A DNA stretch of 64,000 nt from Shinella granuli. Its GTDB lineage: Bacteria > Pseudomonadota > Alphaproteobacteria > Rhizobiales > Rhizobiaceae. Positions within the stretch are counted from its first letter, which is position 1. Every line of letters begins with the position of its first letter. Positions 8,212 to 15,957 of the stretch are shown in pieces. A program made the position numbers and the translations under genes. The DNA lies in contig NZ_SLVX01000017.1 of assembly GCF_004341885.1 (NCBI RefSeq), forward strand, positions 1 to 64,000, given 5' to 3'. The notes beneath the pieces were generated by a model. That model had not been told where the DNA came from. It saw only the letters and a list, made by a program, of their open reading frames with translations, and made no database searches.

Positions 8212-9294
8212 TTGGCATCTGTAACACTGAAAAACGTGGCCAAGCGCTTTGGTCATTTCACGGCGCTCGAGCAACTGGACCTTTCCATCGGCGATGGCGA
8301 GTTCCTCGTCCTGCTTGGCCCCTCCGGCTGCGGCAAGACGACCACGATGCGCATGGTCGCGGGCCTGGAATACCCGTCGAGCGGCGAGATCCGGATCGGG
8401 GATCGCCTCGTCAACGAGGTGCAGCCGAAAGAGCGCGACGTCGCGATGGTCTTCCAGAACTACGGCCTCTATCCGCATATGAGTGTCGAGCAGAACATCG
8501 CCTATCCGCTGAAGGTCCGGGGCATCGGGAAGACCGATCGCGCGGCAAGGGTAAGGGCGGCGGCCGACAAGGTGGAGCTCGGGCCGTTGCTGGCCCGCAA
8601 GCCGCGGGAGCTTTCGGGCGGCCAGCGCCAGCGCGTTGCCCTGGCGCGTGCCATCGTGCGCACGCCGCAGGTGTTCCTGATGGACGAGCCGCTGTCCAAC
8701 CTCGACGCCAAGCTGCGCGTGACCATGCGGGCCGAGATCAAGCACCTGCAGCATGAGCTGGGCGTGACCACGATCTACGTGACGCACGACCAGATCGAGG
8801 CGATGACGCTTGCCGATCGGGTTGCGGTGATGAACGAGGGCCGCATCCAGCAATTGGGCACGCCCGCGGAAATCTACGACACGCCGGCCAATCTTTTCGT
8901 TGCCGGCTTCATCGGCTCCCCGCCGATGAACCTGATCCCCGGTGCGGTTTCCGGCGGTACGTTCAAGGCGACGGATGTCTCCGTCACCCATCCGGATTTC
9001 GGTGCCGACGGCGCCGGCATTCTGGGGATACGGCCCGAGGATATCGAGGTCGTCGATCCGCAGGTGGCAGGCATCGTCGGCAGCGTCTATGCGGTCGAAC
9101 TCACCGGCGAAGCCAATCTCGTCACGGTCCTGACCGGCACGAGCCGCGTGATCGCCCGCGCGTCCAGGGCCTGGGACGGCAAGATCGGCGACAAGGTCGG
9201 TCTGCGGCCCGATCCGGCGCGGATACATCTCTTTGATCAGCAAACCGGCTTGCGTATCGAACCCCGGCGTGTGCCGGGCGCCGGTAATCACTGA
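8212..9294 (+). CDS. ABC transporter ATP-binding protein (UgpC/MalK type)
   Basis: This 360-residue ATPase starts at a TTG at 8212, placed by GGGGAGGA upstream. It shows Walker A (G-P-S-G-C-G-K-T-T), the signature L-S-G-G-Q-R-Q-R, Walker B with D-E-P-L-S-N-L-D, and the H-loop T-H-D-Q. A C-terminal MalK-like TOBE/regulatory region of about 120 residues follows. It completes the importer, which has one binding protein, two permeases and one ATPase. Confidence 0.94.
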   Translation: MASVTLKNVAKRFGHFTALEQLDLSIGDGEFLVLLGPSGCGKTTTMRMVAGLEYPSSGEIRIGDRLVNEVQPKERDVAMVFQNYGLYPHMSVEQNIAYPLKVRGIGKTDRAARVRAAADKVELGPLLARKPRELSGGQRQRVALARAIVRTPQVFLMDEPLSNLDAKLRVTMRAEIKHLQHELGVTTIYVTHDQIEAMTLADRVAVMNEGRIQQLGTPAEIYDTPANLFVAGFIGSPPMNLIPGAVSGGTFKATDVSVTHPDFGADGAGILGIRPEDIEVVDPQVAGIVGSVYAVELTGEANLVTVLTGTSRVIARASRAWDGKIGDKVGLRPDPARIHLFDQQTGLRIEPRRVPGAGNH

Positions 9295-9309
9295 CAAGGA
9301 AACACGGCC

Positions 9310-9534
9310 ATGGCTCTTACCTATCCCGAACGCGCGAAGACCGGGGCCTGCCGGCTGCCGGAGGCGACATGCGCCAGCCTGGTCTTCAGCGTTTCGGGGA
9401 AGGTGAAAAAGAAGCTTGGGCATCCGTCACGAGGAGGGGACATTGCGGTTTTCGTCCCCTATCGTGCGCGGGATGTCTTTGTGATCGCGGGGAAATCCCG
9501 GCAGATGACGGATGTGAGCGGGGCGGGGAACTGA
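9310..9534 (+). CDS. Small hypothetical protein, translationally coupled to lacI
   Basis: This 74-codon reading frame begins with ATG at 9310 behind an AAGGAAAC sequence, 15 bases after the ATPase stop. Its TGA overlaps the ATG of the second lacI gene (TGATG at 9532-9536). I do not recognise the protein. It is basic, with no clear transmembrane segment. It could be a real small protein, a translated leader for lacI, or chance. The start site and exact coupling are the main support. Confidence 0.35.
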   Translation: MALTYPERAKTGACRLPEATCASLVFSVSGKVKKKLGHPSRGGDIAVFVPYRARDVFVIAGKSRQMTDVSGAGN

Positions 9535-10562
9535 TGGCAAACGAGAAGGTCACGTCGAACGATGTTGCGCGGCTTGCGGGCGTAAGCCAGTCGGCGGTGT
9601 CGCGATACTTCACGCCGGGAACCTCGGTCTCGAAGAAAACGGCTGACAAGATCAAGGCGGCGGCCGAAGAGCTCGGTTATCGTCCGAACGTGCTGGCCCG
9701 CTCGCTGATCACCGGCCGCAGCCGCATTATCGGCCTCGTCGTCGCCTATCTCGAAAACTATTTCTATCCGGAAGTGGTCGAGCGCCTGTCGAAGGCGCTG
9801 CAGGACCAGGGCTATCATGTGCTGGTCTTCATCTCCTCCATCGCCTCGGAAGGGGTCGATCAGATCACGCAGGAGATTCTCGACTATCAGGTCGACGGCA
9901 TCGTGCTCGCCTCCGCAACCATGTCCTCCGAGCTTGCGGCCCGCTGCCATGCGTCCGGCGTGCCGATCGTGCTCTTTAACCGTCTTCAAGACGATGTCAG
10001 GCTTTCGGCCGTCACCTCCGACAATCGTGGCGGGGGCCGGCAGCTCGCCGATCTGCTCGTGTCGCTCGGCCACACCCGTTGCGGCTATATTGCCGGCTTC
10101 GAGGGCGCCTCGACGCAGCGCGACCGGGAACAGGGTTTTCGCGACGGGCTGGAGGCTGCGGGGCTGTCGCTCTTCGCCCGCGAGGTCGGAAACTTCCGTT
10201 ATGAAGAAGCCCAGGCGGCGGCACGGCGCATGTTCGCCGGCGCGGAACGGCCGGATGCCGTCTTCGTCTGCAACGATCATATGGCTTTTGCCGTGATGGA
10301 TGTCCTGCGTTTCGAACTCGGCCTGCGCATTCCCGAGGATGTCTCCGTCGTCGGTTTCGACGACGTGCCGCCGGCGCGCTGGCCGGCCTACAACCTGACG
10401 ACGATCCGCCAGAGCGTCGATGACATGGTCGCCGAGACGGTGGCGATGCTCATGCAAAGCATCAAGCAGGGCGACGGGACTGCGCGCCGCGTCACCCTCG
10501 ACGGCACTCTCGTGGTGCGCGGTTCGACGCGCACAAAAGCTCCAACAGAAGAGACACGCTAA
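9534..10562 (+). CDS. LacI-family transcriptional regulator, paralog 2
   Basis: This 342-residue repressor starts with an ATG that overlaps the preceding stop codon. The helix-turn-helix reads T-S-N-D-V-A-R-L-A-G-V-S-Q-S-A-V-S-R, followed by the L-G-Y-R-P-N hinge and an effector domain. It is similar along its whole length to the LacI protein at 2792-3826 and has the same recognition-helix sequence, so both probably read the same 12-bp palindrome. It sits at the end of the ABC operon and is followed by the operator that controls the cupin gene. Two repressors with one operator word may sense different ligands or form mixed dimers. Confidence 0.93.
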   Translation: MANEKVTSNDVARLAGVSQSAVSRYFTPGTSVSKKTADKIKAAAEELGYRPNVLARSLITGRSRIIGLVVAYLENYFYPEVVERLSKALQDQGYHVLVFISSIASEGVDQITQEILDYQVDGIVLASATMSSELAARCHASGVPIVLFNRLQDDVRLSAVTSDNRGGGRQLADLLVSLGHTRCGYIAGFEGASTQRDREQGFRDGLEAAGLSLFAREVGNFRYEEAQAAARRMFAGAERPDAVFVCNDHMAFAVMDVLRFELGLRIPEDVSVVGFDDVPPARWPAYNLTTIRQSVDDMVAETVAMLMQSIKQGDGTARRVTLDGTLVVRGSTRTKAPTEETR

Positions 10563-10610
10563 CCAAAACGCCCCGGAGGGGACGGACAAGCCGTGCCTGC
10601 AATCCATTTT

Positions 10611-10622
10611 GCATACGTATGA
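10611..10622. promoter_or_regulatory. LacI-type operator upstream of the cupin gene
   Basis: GCATACGTATGA matches the perfect palindrome GCATACGTATGC at 11 of 12 positions. It directly abuts the AAAGGATGAG ribosome-binding region of the cupin gene (start at 10635), so a bound repressor would block the start of the transcript. Confidence 0.7.
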
Positions 10623-10634
10623 AAGGATGAGAGA

Positions 10635-11606
10635 ATGCAAATTTCCCAGACGGAAATGGAAAAACGCATCGTTCGCTATGGTGAACTGAGGCCCTGCCGC
10701 ACCGCGTTCATCGACGCCCATACGCCGGGTTCGAACCAGAAGGAAAACTTCACGATCATCGGCGGCGGCGTTTCGGAAAGCGCCGACCAGCATGTCCATA
10801 TCAAGGACACGCCCGGCTTCAACATCGGCGCGGCGGGCCAGCCGCCGAAATGCCGCAACTCACTGCATTCGCACCGCACGGCCGAAGTGTTCTTCGTGCT
10901 CAAGGGCCGGTGGCGCTTCTTCTGGGGCCGCTGGGGCAATGCCGGCGAGGTCGTGCTGGAAGAGGGTGACATCTTCAACATCCCGACCGGCATCTTCCGT
11001 GGCTTCGAGAACATCGGCACCGACTATGGAATGATCATGGCGATCCTCGGCGGCGACGATGCCGGCGGCGGCGTGATCTGGGCGCCGCAGGTGATCGAGG
11101 ACGCCAAGGATCACGGCCTCGTGCTCGGCGAGAACGGCAAGCTCTATGACAGCAAGAAGGGGCAGACGCTGCCGGATGGCATCAAGCCGATGCCGCTTCT
11201 GACGGAAGAGGAGCTGAAGGCCTTCCCGGAAACGCCGGTGACCGAGGTGGTGCGCGATTACGTCGCCCGCTACTGGGACCTGATGGCGCTGGCGCAGAAG
11301 GCTCCGGCCAAGGTGATCGGCGAAAACGCGCTGCTGCGCGACAAGCCGGGCTTCGAGGTCGAGCTTCTGACCCGCGGCTCCATTCCGGAAACGGCTTATG
11401 TGAACGCGCGTCACGAGGTGCTGATGGTCATGCGCGGCCATTGGAAGCTTACCTGGGACGGCGGCGAATCCGTCCTCGCCCCCGGCGACACCTGCGCCGT
11501 ACCGCCGGGCCTGAAGCACGGCTTGACACCCTCGATGACCGGTGAGGCGAGCCTCTACCGCGTCGTCGCGACCGGCGACGAGGCCGGCTTCACCTGGCGT
11601 GGCTGA
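10635..11606 (+). CDS. Double-cupin domain protein
   Basis: The protein has 323 residues and two cupin barrels. The first (around residues 70-130) has H-S-H-R-T-A-E and a G-D-I-F-N-I-P-x-G motif. The second (around 255-310) has R-H-E-V-L-M-V-M-R-G-H-W and P-P-G-L-K-H-G. Bicupins of this layout include oxygenases, isomerases and decarboxylases, so the reaction cannot be named. The first barrel keeps a His-x-His...Glu metal set; the second has an incomplete one. An 11/12 LacI operator precedes it, and the RraA-like gene follows, which suggests enzymes acting in sequence. Confidence 0.82.
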   Translation: MQISQTEMEKRIVRYGELRPCRTAFIDAHTPGSNQKENFTIIGGGVSESADQHVHIKDTPGFNIGAAGQPPKCRNSLHSHRTAEVFFVLKGRWRFFWGRWGNAGEVVLEEGDIFNIPTGIFRGFENIGTDYGMIMAILGGDDAGGGVIWAPQVIEDAKDHGLVLGENGKLYDSKKGQTLPDGIKPMPLLTEEELKAFPETPVTEVVRDYVARYWDLMALAQKAPAKVIGENALLRDKPGFEVELLTRGSIPETAYVNARHEVLMVMRGHWKLTWDGGESVLAPGDTCAVPPGLKHGLTPSMTGEASLYRVVATGDEAGFTWRG

Positions 11607-11702
11607 AGCGTCCAATGCGGCGGCGAACATGCCGCCGCGTTTTCAATCATTCAACAGGCTCCAGCCCTCCGGCGGGAGCCTGACACATCGGAGGACAGAA
11701 TT

Positions 11703-12398
11703 TTGGACGACGCTCTTCTCACCCTGCTGCGCAAGGTCGACACGCCCACCGTCTGCAACGCGATCGAGGTGGCGCAGGGCAGGCGCGGCTTCAATGCCTT
11801 CACCCGCGGCACGGTGATCTCCTCGGCCCCGACGGCGCCATCGGTTGTCGGCTATGCCCGCACGGCGAAGATCGCCGCCGCCGTTCCTTCAAACGAGGAC
11901 GCGGCTGCCATCAAGACGCGCCGCCGCGATTATTACCGGCACATGGCGGATGGCAGCTCGCCATCGATCGCCGTGATCGAGGATCTGGATTTCCCCCATT
12001 GCGTCGGCGCCTTCTGGGGCGAGATCAACGCCACCGTCCATCGCGGCCTCGGCCTTTCGGGTGTCCTGACCAATGGCGTGATGCGTGATCTCGGCGACGT
12101 GCCCGATGATTTCCCGATGATTGCCGGCTCGATCGGACCGAGCCATGCCTTCGTGCATGTGGAAGCGATCGGTGTGCCGGTCACGGTCTTCGGCATGACG
12201 GTCGCGCCGGGCGATCTCGTTCATGCGGATCGTCACGGCGCCGTCGTGGTCCCGCCCGAGGTCATTCCCGTGCTTGCCGCATCGATCGAGAAACTGCAGG
12301 CGACCGAGCGGCTGATCCTGGAACCTGCTCGACAGGAAGGTTTCGATCTCGCAAAGTTCGAGGAGGCCTGGGCAAATTTCGAGGCAGCCCGAACCTGA
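11703..12398 (+). CDS. RraA-like/HMG aldolase family protein
   Basis: This 231-residue protein starts at TTG 11703, placed by GGAGGA eight bases upstream. It has the RraA-like fold markers, including G-V-L-T-N-G-V-M-R-D, where the Arg and Asp correspond to the active site of 4-hydroxy-4-methyl-2-oxoglutarate aldolase/oxaloacetate decarboxylase. Family members either cleave such oxo-acids or, in the RraA branch, bind RNase E. The catabolic neighbours favour an aldolase or decarboxylase role, yielding pyruvate-level products. Confidence 0.85.
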   Translation: MDDALLTLLRKVDTPTVCNAIEVAQGRRGFNAFTRGTVISSAPTAPSVVGYARTAKIAAAVPSNEDAAAIKTRRRDYYRHMADGSSPSIAVIEDLDFPHCVGAFWGEINATVHRGLGLSGVLTNGVMRDLGDVPDDFPMIAGSIGPSHAFVHVEAIGVPVTVFGMTVAPGDLVHADRHGAVVVPPEVIPVLAASIEKLQATERLILEPARQEGFDLAKFEEAWANFEAART

Positions 12399-12424
12399 CT
12401 CCCTTTGCGCGGCCCGTTTTGGTA

Positions 12425-13180
12425 ATGGAAAAGGCATTCGACACGATGGATGATACCCCGACGACCGGTGACCTGCGGCCGCCGCTCCTGCTGCTGCCGG
12501 GCACGGCCTGCGACCGACGGGTCTTCGCGCCCTTGATCGAAAGGCTCGGCGATTATCCGATCCTGATCGGCGACATGGCTGGCGCGCGGACGATGCCGGA
12601 CCTGGCCGAGATCATTCTTGCGAATGCGCCGCCATATTTCCTGCTCGCGGGCTTCTCGCTGGGCGGAATCTGCGCGCTTGAGATGGTCGCCCGACAACCG
12701 CAGCGGATCGGAGGGCTCGCTCTGATTGACACGACGGCGCGCCCCGATCCGCCGGCCAATGCGGCAGTCCGGCGCAAGGCCGTGGCGGATGCGTACGAGA
12801 AAGGTATGGACGGCTTCATCCTCGATGCCTGGCCTCGGCTGGTGTCTGCGGCCAATGTCGGGGACGAAGCCTTGCGCGACACGATCGTCGCCATGGCGCG
12901 CGATTGTGGCCCCGGCCGGCTCGAAGAGCAGGCGGAAGTCGCAATCCATCGCGCCGACAGCCGCCCGCGGCTCTCCGCCATCACGCAGCCGACACTTGTC
13001 GTTGCCGGCATGCATGAGGCGGTGTGCCCGCCCGATGTCCAAAAAGAGATGGCGGAGGCTATCGCCGCCGCCGAACTTCATTTCATCGCGGATGCCGGCC
13101 ATTTCGCCCCGCTCGAGCAGCCCGACGCGATGGCGCTTCATGTGCAGCGCTGGCTGGCGAGCATCGTGTCGCCCAACTGA
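12425..13180 (+). CDS. Alpha/beta hydrolase
   Basis: This 251-residue protein is read from the ATG at 12425; an ATG at 12446, with GGAAAAGG upstream, is an alternative. The nucleophile elbow is G-F-S-L-G-G, the acid is probably in the A-G-M-H-E-A region, and the catalytic His is in D-A-G-H-F-A-P-L-E-Q-P. This pattern is common in 3-oxoadipate enol-lactonase and MhpC-like enzymes. It is the last gene of the cupin-RraA group and ends convergent to the LysR gene, so it is assigned to the same unidentified pathway. Confidence 0.87.
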   Translation: MEKAFDTMDDTPTTGDLRPPLLLLPGTACDRRVFAPLIERLGDYPILIGDMAGARTMPDLAEIILANAPPYFLLAGFSLGGICALEMVARQPQRIGGLALIDTTARPDPPANAAVRRKAVADAYEKGMDGFILDAWPRLVSAANVGDEALRDTIVAMARDCGPGRLEEQAEVAIHRADSRPRLSAITQPTLVVAGMHEAVCPPDVQKEMAEAIAAAELHFIADAGHFAPLEQPDAMALHVQRWLASIVSPN

Positions 13181-13211
13181 ACTGGGTCGTGCCGCGACCG
13201 CGGTCTTCCCA

Positions 13212-14087
13212 TCATGCCGGAGAAGGCACGAGCTGGCGAGCAACGTCGAAGAAGGCATTCACGAGCTTGCCGTTGCTGCGCTCGCGCAGGCAGATGAGAG
13301 CCTCGTCCATCAGCATTTCCGGGGCGTCGATGCGGATGGGGACGAGGCGGCTGTCCTGGCCGAATTCGGCTGAGGAGACGAAACCGACACCGCCGCCCGC
13401 CGCGACGATCTCGCGAACGGCCTCGCGGCCTTCCGCCTCGATGAGCGGCGTCAGCGGCACGCCGCACTGTTCCGACATGGCCTCCAGTTTCTGGCGGGTC
13501 TTGGAGCCGCGCTCGCGCATGACGAGGGGGTGGTTTGCCAATTCCCGGAAGGTCACCGTCTCCTGGCCCGCGAGGGGATAGTCGCGGCTTGCAAAGGCGA
13601 TGATCGGCGTCGAATTCAGCTTGAGAATTTCGAAGTCGCTGGACTGCGGGATCTCGCCCAGCACGCCGATGTCGGCCTCGTAGGCATGAAGGCTGGTGAT
13701 GACCGTCTCCGTGTTGCCCGCGTCGATCGAGACCTGCACCGAGGGATAGGCGCGGCGAAAGGCGGCGAGGATGTGGAGGAGATGGTGGGCGGCGTCGGCG
13801 ACGATGCGCAGCTTTCCCGCCCGCAGCGCCCGCGATTCCGACAGGAGGTCGAGTGCCTGCTGCTCGACGTCGAACATGCGGCGGGTGATTTCGAGGAGCT
13901 GCTGGCCGGCCTGGGTCAGCGTCACCTGCTTCTTGTTGCGGTTGAAGAGCAGGACGTCGTATTCCTCTTCCAGCTTGCGCACCTGGTCCGACACGGCCGG
14001 CTGGGTGAGGAACAGGGCCTCGGCGGCGCGCGAAAAGCCGCCGTGGATGGCCACGTTGTGAAAGGCGCGGAGTTGCACATAGCGCAT
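13212..14087 (-). CDS. LysR-family regulator of phosphonate genes
   Basis: This 291-residue activator starts at the ATG at 14087; a longer reading to 14243 would run into the divergent nptA-like gene. The winged helix-turn-helix is at the N terminus (F-S-R-A-A-E-A-L-F-L-T-Q-P-A-V-S-D-Q-V) and is followed by a substrate-binding domain. It is transcribed away from the Na/Pi cotransporter and phnWAY genes. This is the arrangement expected for a LysR activator responding to 2-aminoethylphosphonate or phosphonoacetate, as known for phnA systems. A shared TCGATAGMTTGA box at both promoters is the likely binding site. Confidence 0.92.
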   Translation of the reverse strand: MRYVQLRAFHNVAIHGGFSRAAEALFLTQPAVSDQVRKLEEEYDVLLFNRNKKQVTLTQAGQQLLEITRRMFDVEQQALDLLSESRALRAGKLRIVADAAHHLLHILAAFRRAYPSVQVSIDAGNTETVITSLHAYEADIGVLGEIPQSSDFEILKLNSTPIIAFASRDYPLAGQETVTFRELANHPLVMRERGSKTRQKLEAMSEQCGVPLTPLIEAEGREAVREIVAAGGGVGFVSSAEFGQDSRLVPIRIDAPEMLMDEALICLRERSNGKLVNAFFDVARQLVPSPA

Positions 14088-14099
14088 GACGGTCGGCCT

Positions 14100-14111
14100 T
14101 CGATAGCTTGA
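14100..14111. promoter_or_regulatory. Candidate LysR box, lysR/nptA intergenic
   Basis: TCGATAGCTTGA sits within TTC-N8-GAA, which fits the T-N11-A LysR pattern. It lies 13 bases beyond the lysR start, between the divergent genes. An 11/12 copy occurs at 15870-15881, upstream of phnW. A further shared word, GAACGATTT, is at 14132-14140. Confidence 0.55.
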
Positions 14112-14202
14112 ATCTATGCATTTATTAAAACGAACGATTTGATTTATGTAAAGCGGGAAAGGATAGTTCGGGGATTTCCACTCTCTTTGCGGAGCGCGCC
14201 TC

Positions 14203-15855
14203 ATGAACCTTCCGGCCGTCGTCCTCGAGCTTGCCGCCGCCACCGTCCTCCTGCTCTACGCTGTCAGCCTGGTGAAGAAGGGCGTCGAAGCGGCCTCGGG
14301 CGATATGGTGGCGCGCACGGTCGGCGGCGGGGGCGGAAGGCTTCGGGCCGCGCTCTACGGCTGTCTCGTGGCGATCGCCCTGCAGAGTTCGACGGCGGTC
14401 GCCATGCTGGCGGCCGGTTTTGCCATCAGCGGCGCGCTGGCGCTCGATGCGGGGCTGGCGGTGCTGCTCGGCGCCGATCTCGGCTCGGCGCTGGTGGTCA
14501 AGATCCTCTCCTTCGACCTGCACTGGCTGGCGCCCCTGCTGATCGCCGGCGGCGGCCTGCTCCACCTGAAGGCGCGCTCGCGCAAGGCGGTGGAAGCGGG
14601 GCGCGCAGTGCTCGGCATCGGCCTCCTGCTGCTGTCGCTGCAGATGATCGGCCATGCGACGCTGCCGCTGGCGCAGAGCCCGCTTCTGCCTTCCGCCATC
14701 GCCTTTCTCGGCAAGGATGCGCTGACGGTGATGATCCTCGCGGGCATCTTTACCTGGGCGCTGCATTCCAGCGTGGCGGCGATCCTGCTCATCGTGACCT
14801 TCGCGGCGAAGGGGATCGTGCCGCTCGATGTCGGTATTCCCCTGGTTCTCGGCGTCAATCTCGGCGGGGGACTGATCGCCCTCTGGCTGACCCGCGGCCT
14901 GCCGGTCGAGGGACGGCGCCTGCCGCTGGGCAACCTCCTGTTCCGCGCGCTGTTCAGCGCCGCGCTCTTCGCGCTGTTTGCGCTGCATGCGCCGTTCGAC
15001 TGGCTGCCCGGCGCGGCGGTGGCCGCCAAGCTCGTCAACCTGCATGTGCTCTTCAATGCCGCGCTGGTTCTGCTCGGGCTCGTCGGCTGCGGCCTGATGG
15101 GACGTCTCGTCCGGCTTCTCATGCCGGAGGCGGCCGGCGAGGGCGACCTGACGGCCCATGTCAGCGCGCTCGACCGGTCGTTGATCGAAAAGCCGGCGCA
15201 GGCGCTTGCCGCCGCGGCGCGGGAGGTGCTGCACATGGGCAACCTGATTACCCGGATGCTGGAGCCGGTCATGACGGTCATCCAGTCGCCGACACCGGAA
15301 ACGGTCGCGGCGTTGCGCCGGATAGACGGCGACATCCACAGGGCCCACAGCGAGATCAAGCTCTATATCGCGGCCGTCAATCGCGGGGTGCTTACCGAGG
15401 AGCAGTCGCGACGGGGCATCGAACTCACCGAGGCGGCGATCCACCTCGAATATGCCGGCGACGTCGTCGCGAAGAGCCTGCTGCAGATGGCGCAGGAGCG
15501 TCTCGACGGTGCGGGCGCCTTTTCGCAGGAAGGCTGGCGGGAACTGATGCTGCTGCATGGCGCGGTGTTTTCCAATGTCCGGCTCGCGGCCAACCTCCTC
15601 GTTTCGCCCGATCCCCTCATTGCCCGTGAAATGGTGCGGCAAAAGGAGCATGTCCGCAGCCTGGTGGAAACGAGCAGCAAGAACCATCTGGAGCGCCTGC
15701 GGCAGGGTGTGGCCGCCAGCATCCAGTCCAGCGACATGCATCTGGAGATCGTACGTGCGCTGAAGGAGGTCAATTCGCTGGTCACCACCATGGCCTATCC
15801 GCGCCTGCGGGAAACCGGCGACCTGCTGGAAAGCCGTCTCGTGCCCGCCGCGTGA
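14203..15855 (+). CDS. Na+/phosphate cotransporter (NptA/PNaS family) with PhoU-like tail
   Basis: This 550-residue membrane protein has the inverted-repeat PNaS signatures: Q-S-S-T-A-V-A-M-L in the first half and H-S-S-V-A-A-I-L in the second, with G-A-D-L-G-S and G-V-N-L-G-G after them. After the last membrane segment (about residue 310) comes a soluble PhoU-like helical region of about 200 residues. Bacterial members move phosphate, often outwards. Being first in the phosphonate group, it may vent excess phosphate released by PhnA. That function is inferred from context. Confidence 0.88.
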   Translation: MNLPAVVLELAAATVLLLYAVSLVKKGVEAASGDMVARTVGGGGGRLRAALYGCLVAIALQSSTAVAMLAAGFAISGALALDAGLAVLLGADLGSALVVKILSFDLHWLAPLLIAGGGLLHLKARSRKAVEAGRAVLGIGLLLLSLQMIGHATLPLAQSPLLPSAIAFLGKDALTVMILAGIFTWALHSSVAAILLIVTFAAKGIVPLDVGIPLVLGVNLGGGLIALWLTRGLPVEGRRLPLGNLLFRALFSAALFALFALHAPFDWLPGAAVAAKLVNLHVLFNAALVLLGLVGCGLMGRLVRLLMPEAAGEGDLTAHVSALDRSLIEKPAQALAAAAREVLHMGNLITRMLEPVMTVIQSPTPETVAALRRIDGDIHRAHSEIKLYIAAVNRGVLTEEQSRRGIELTEAAIHLEYAGDVVAKSLLQMAQERLDGAGAFSQEGWRELMLLHGAVFSNVRLAANLLVSPDPLIAREMVRQKEHVRSLVETSSKNHLERLRQGVAASIQSSDMHLEIVRALKEVNSLVTTMAYPRLRETGDLLESRLVPAA

Positions 15856-15869
15856 ATTCATAATTTTTA

Positions 15870-15881
15870 TCGATAGATTGA
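15870..15881. promoter_or_regulatory. Candidate LysR box upstream of phnW
   Basis: TCGATAGATTGA lies within TATC-N8-GATA and matches the box at 14100-14111 at 11 of 12 positions. GAACGATTT follows at 15889-15897, also shared with the other promoter. The phnW start codon is 77 bases downstream. Confidence 0.55.
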
Positions 15882-15957
15882 TACAAAAGAACGATTTTAC
15901 AGATATGTCTTTCCGCCGCATTGTCGTTTCCGGATAAGCCAAACGTGAGGACGGACC

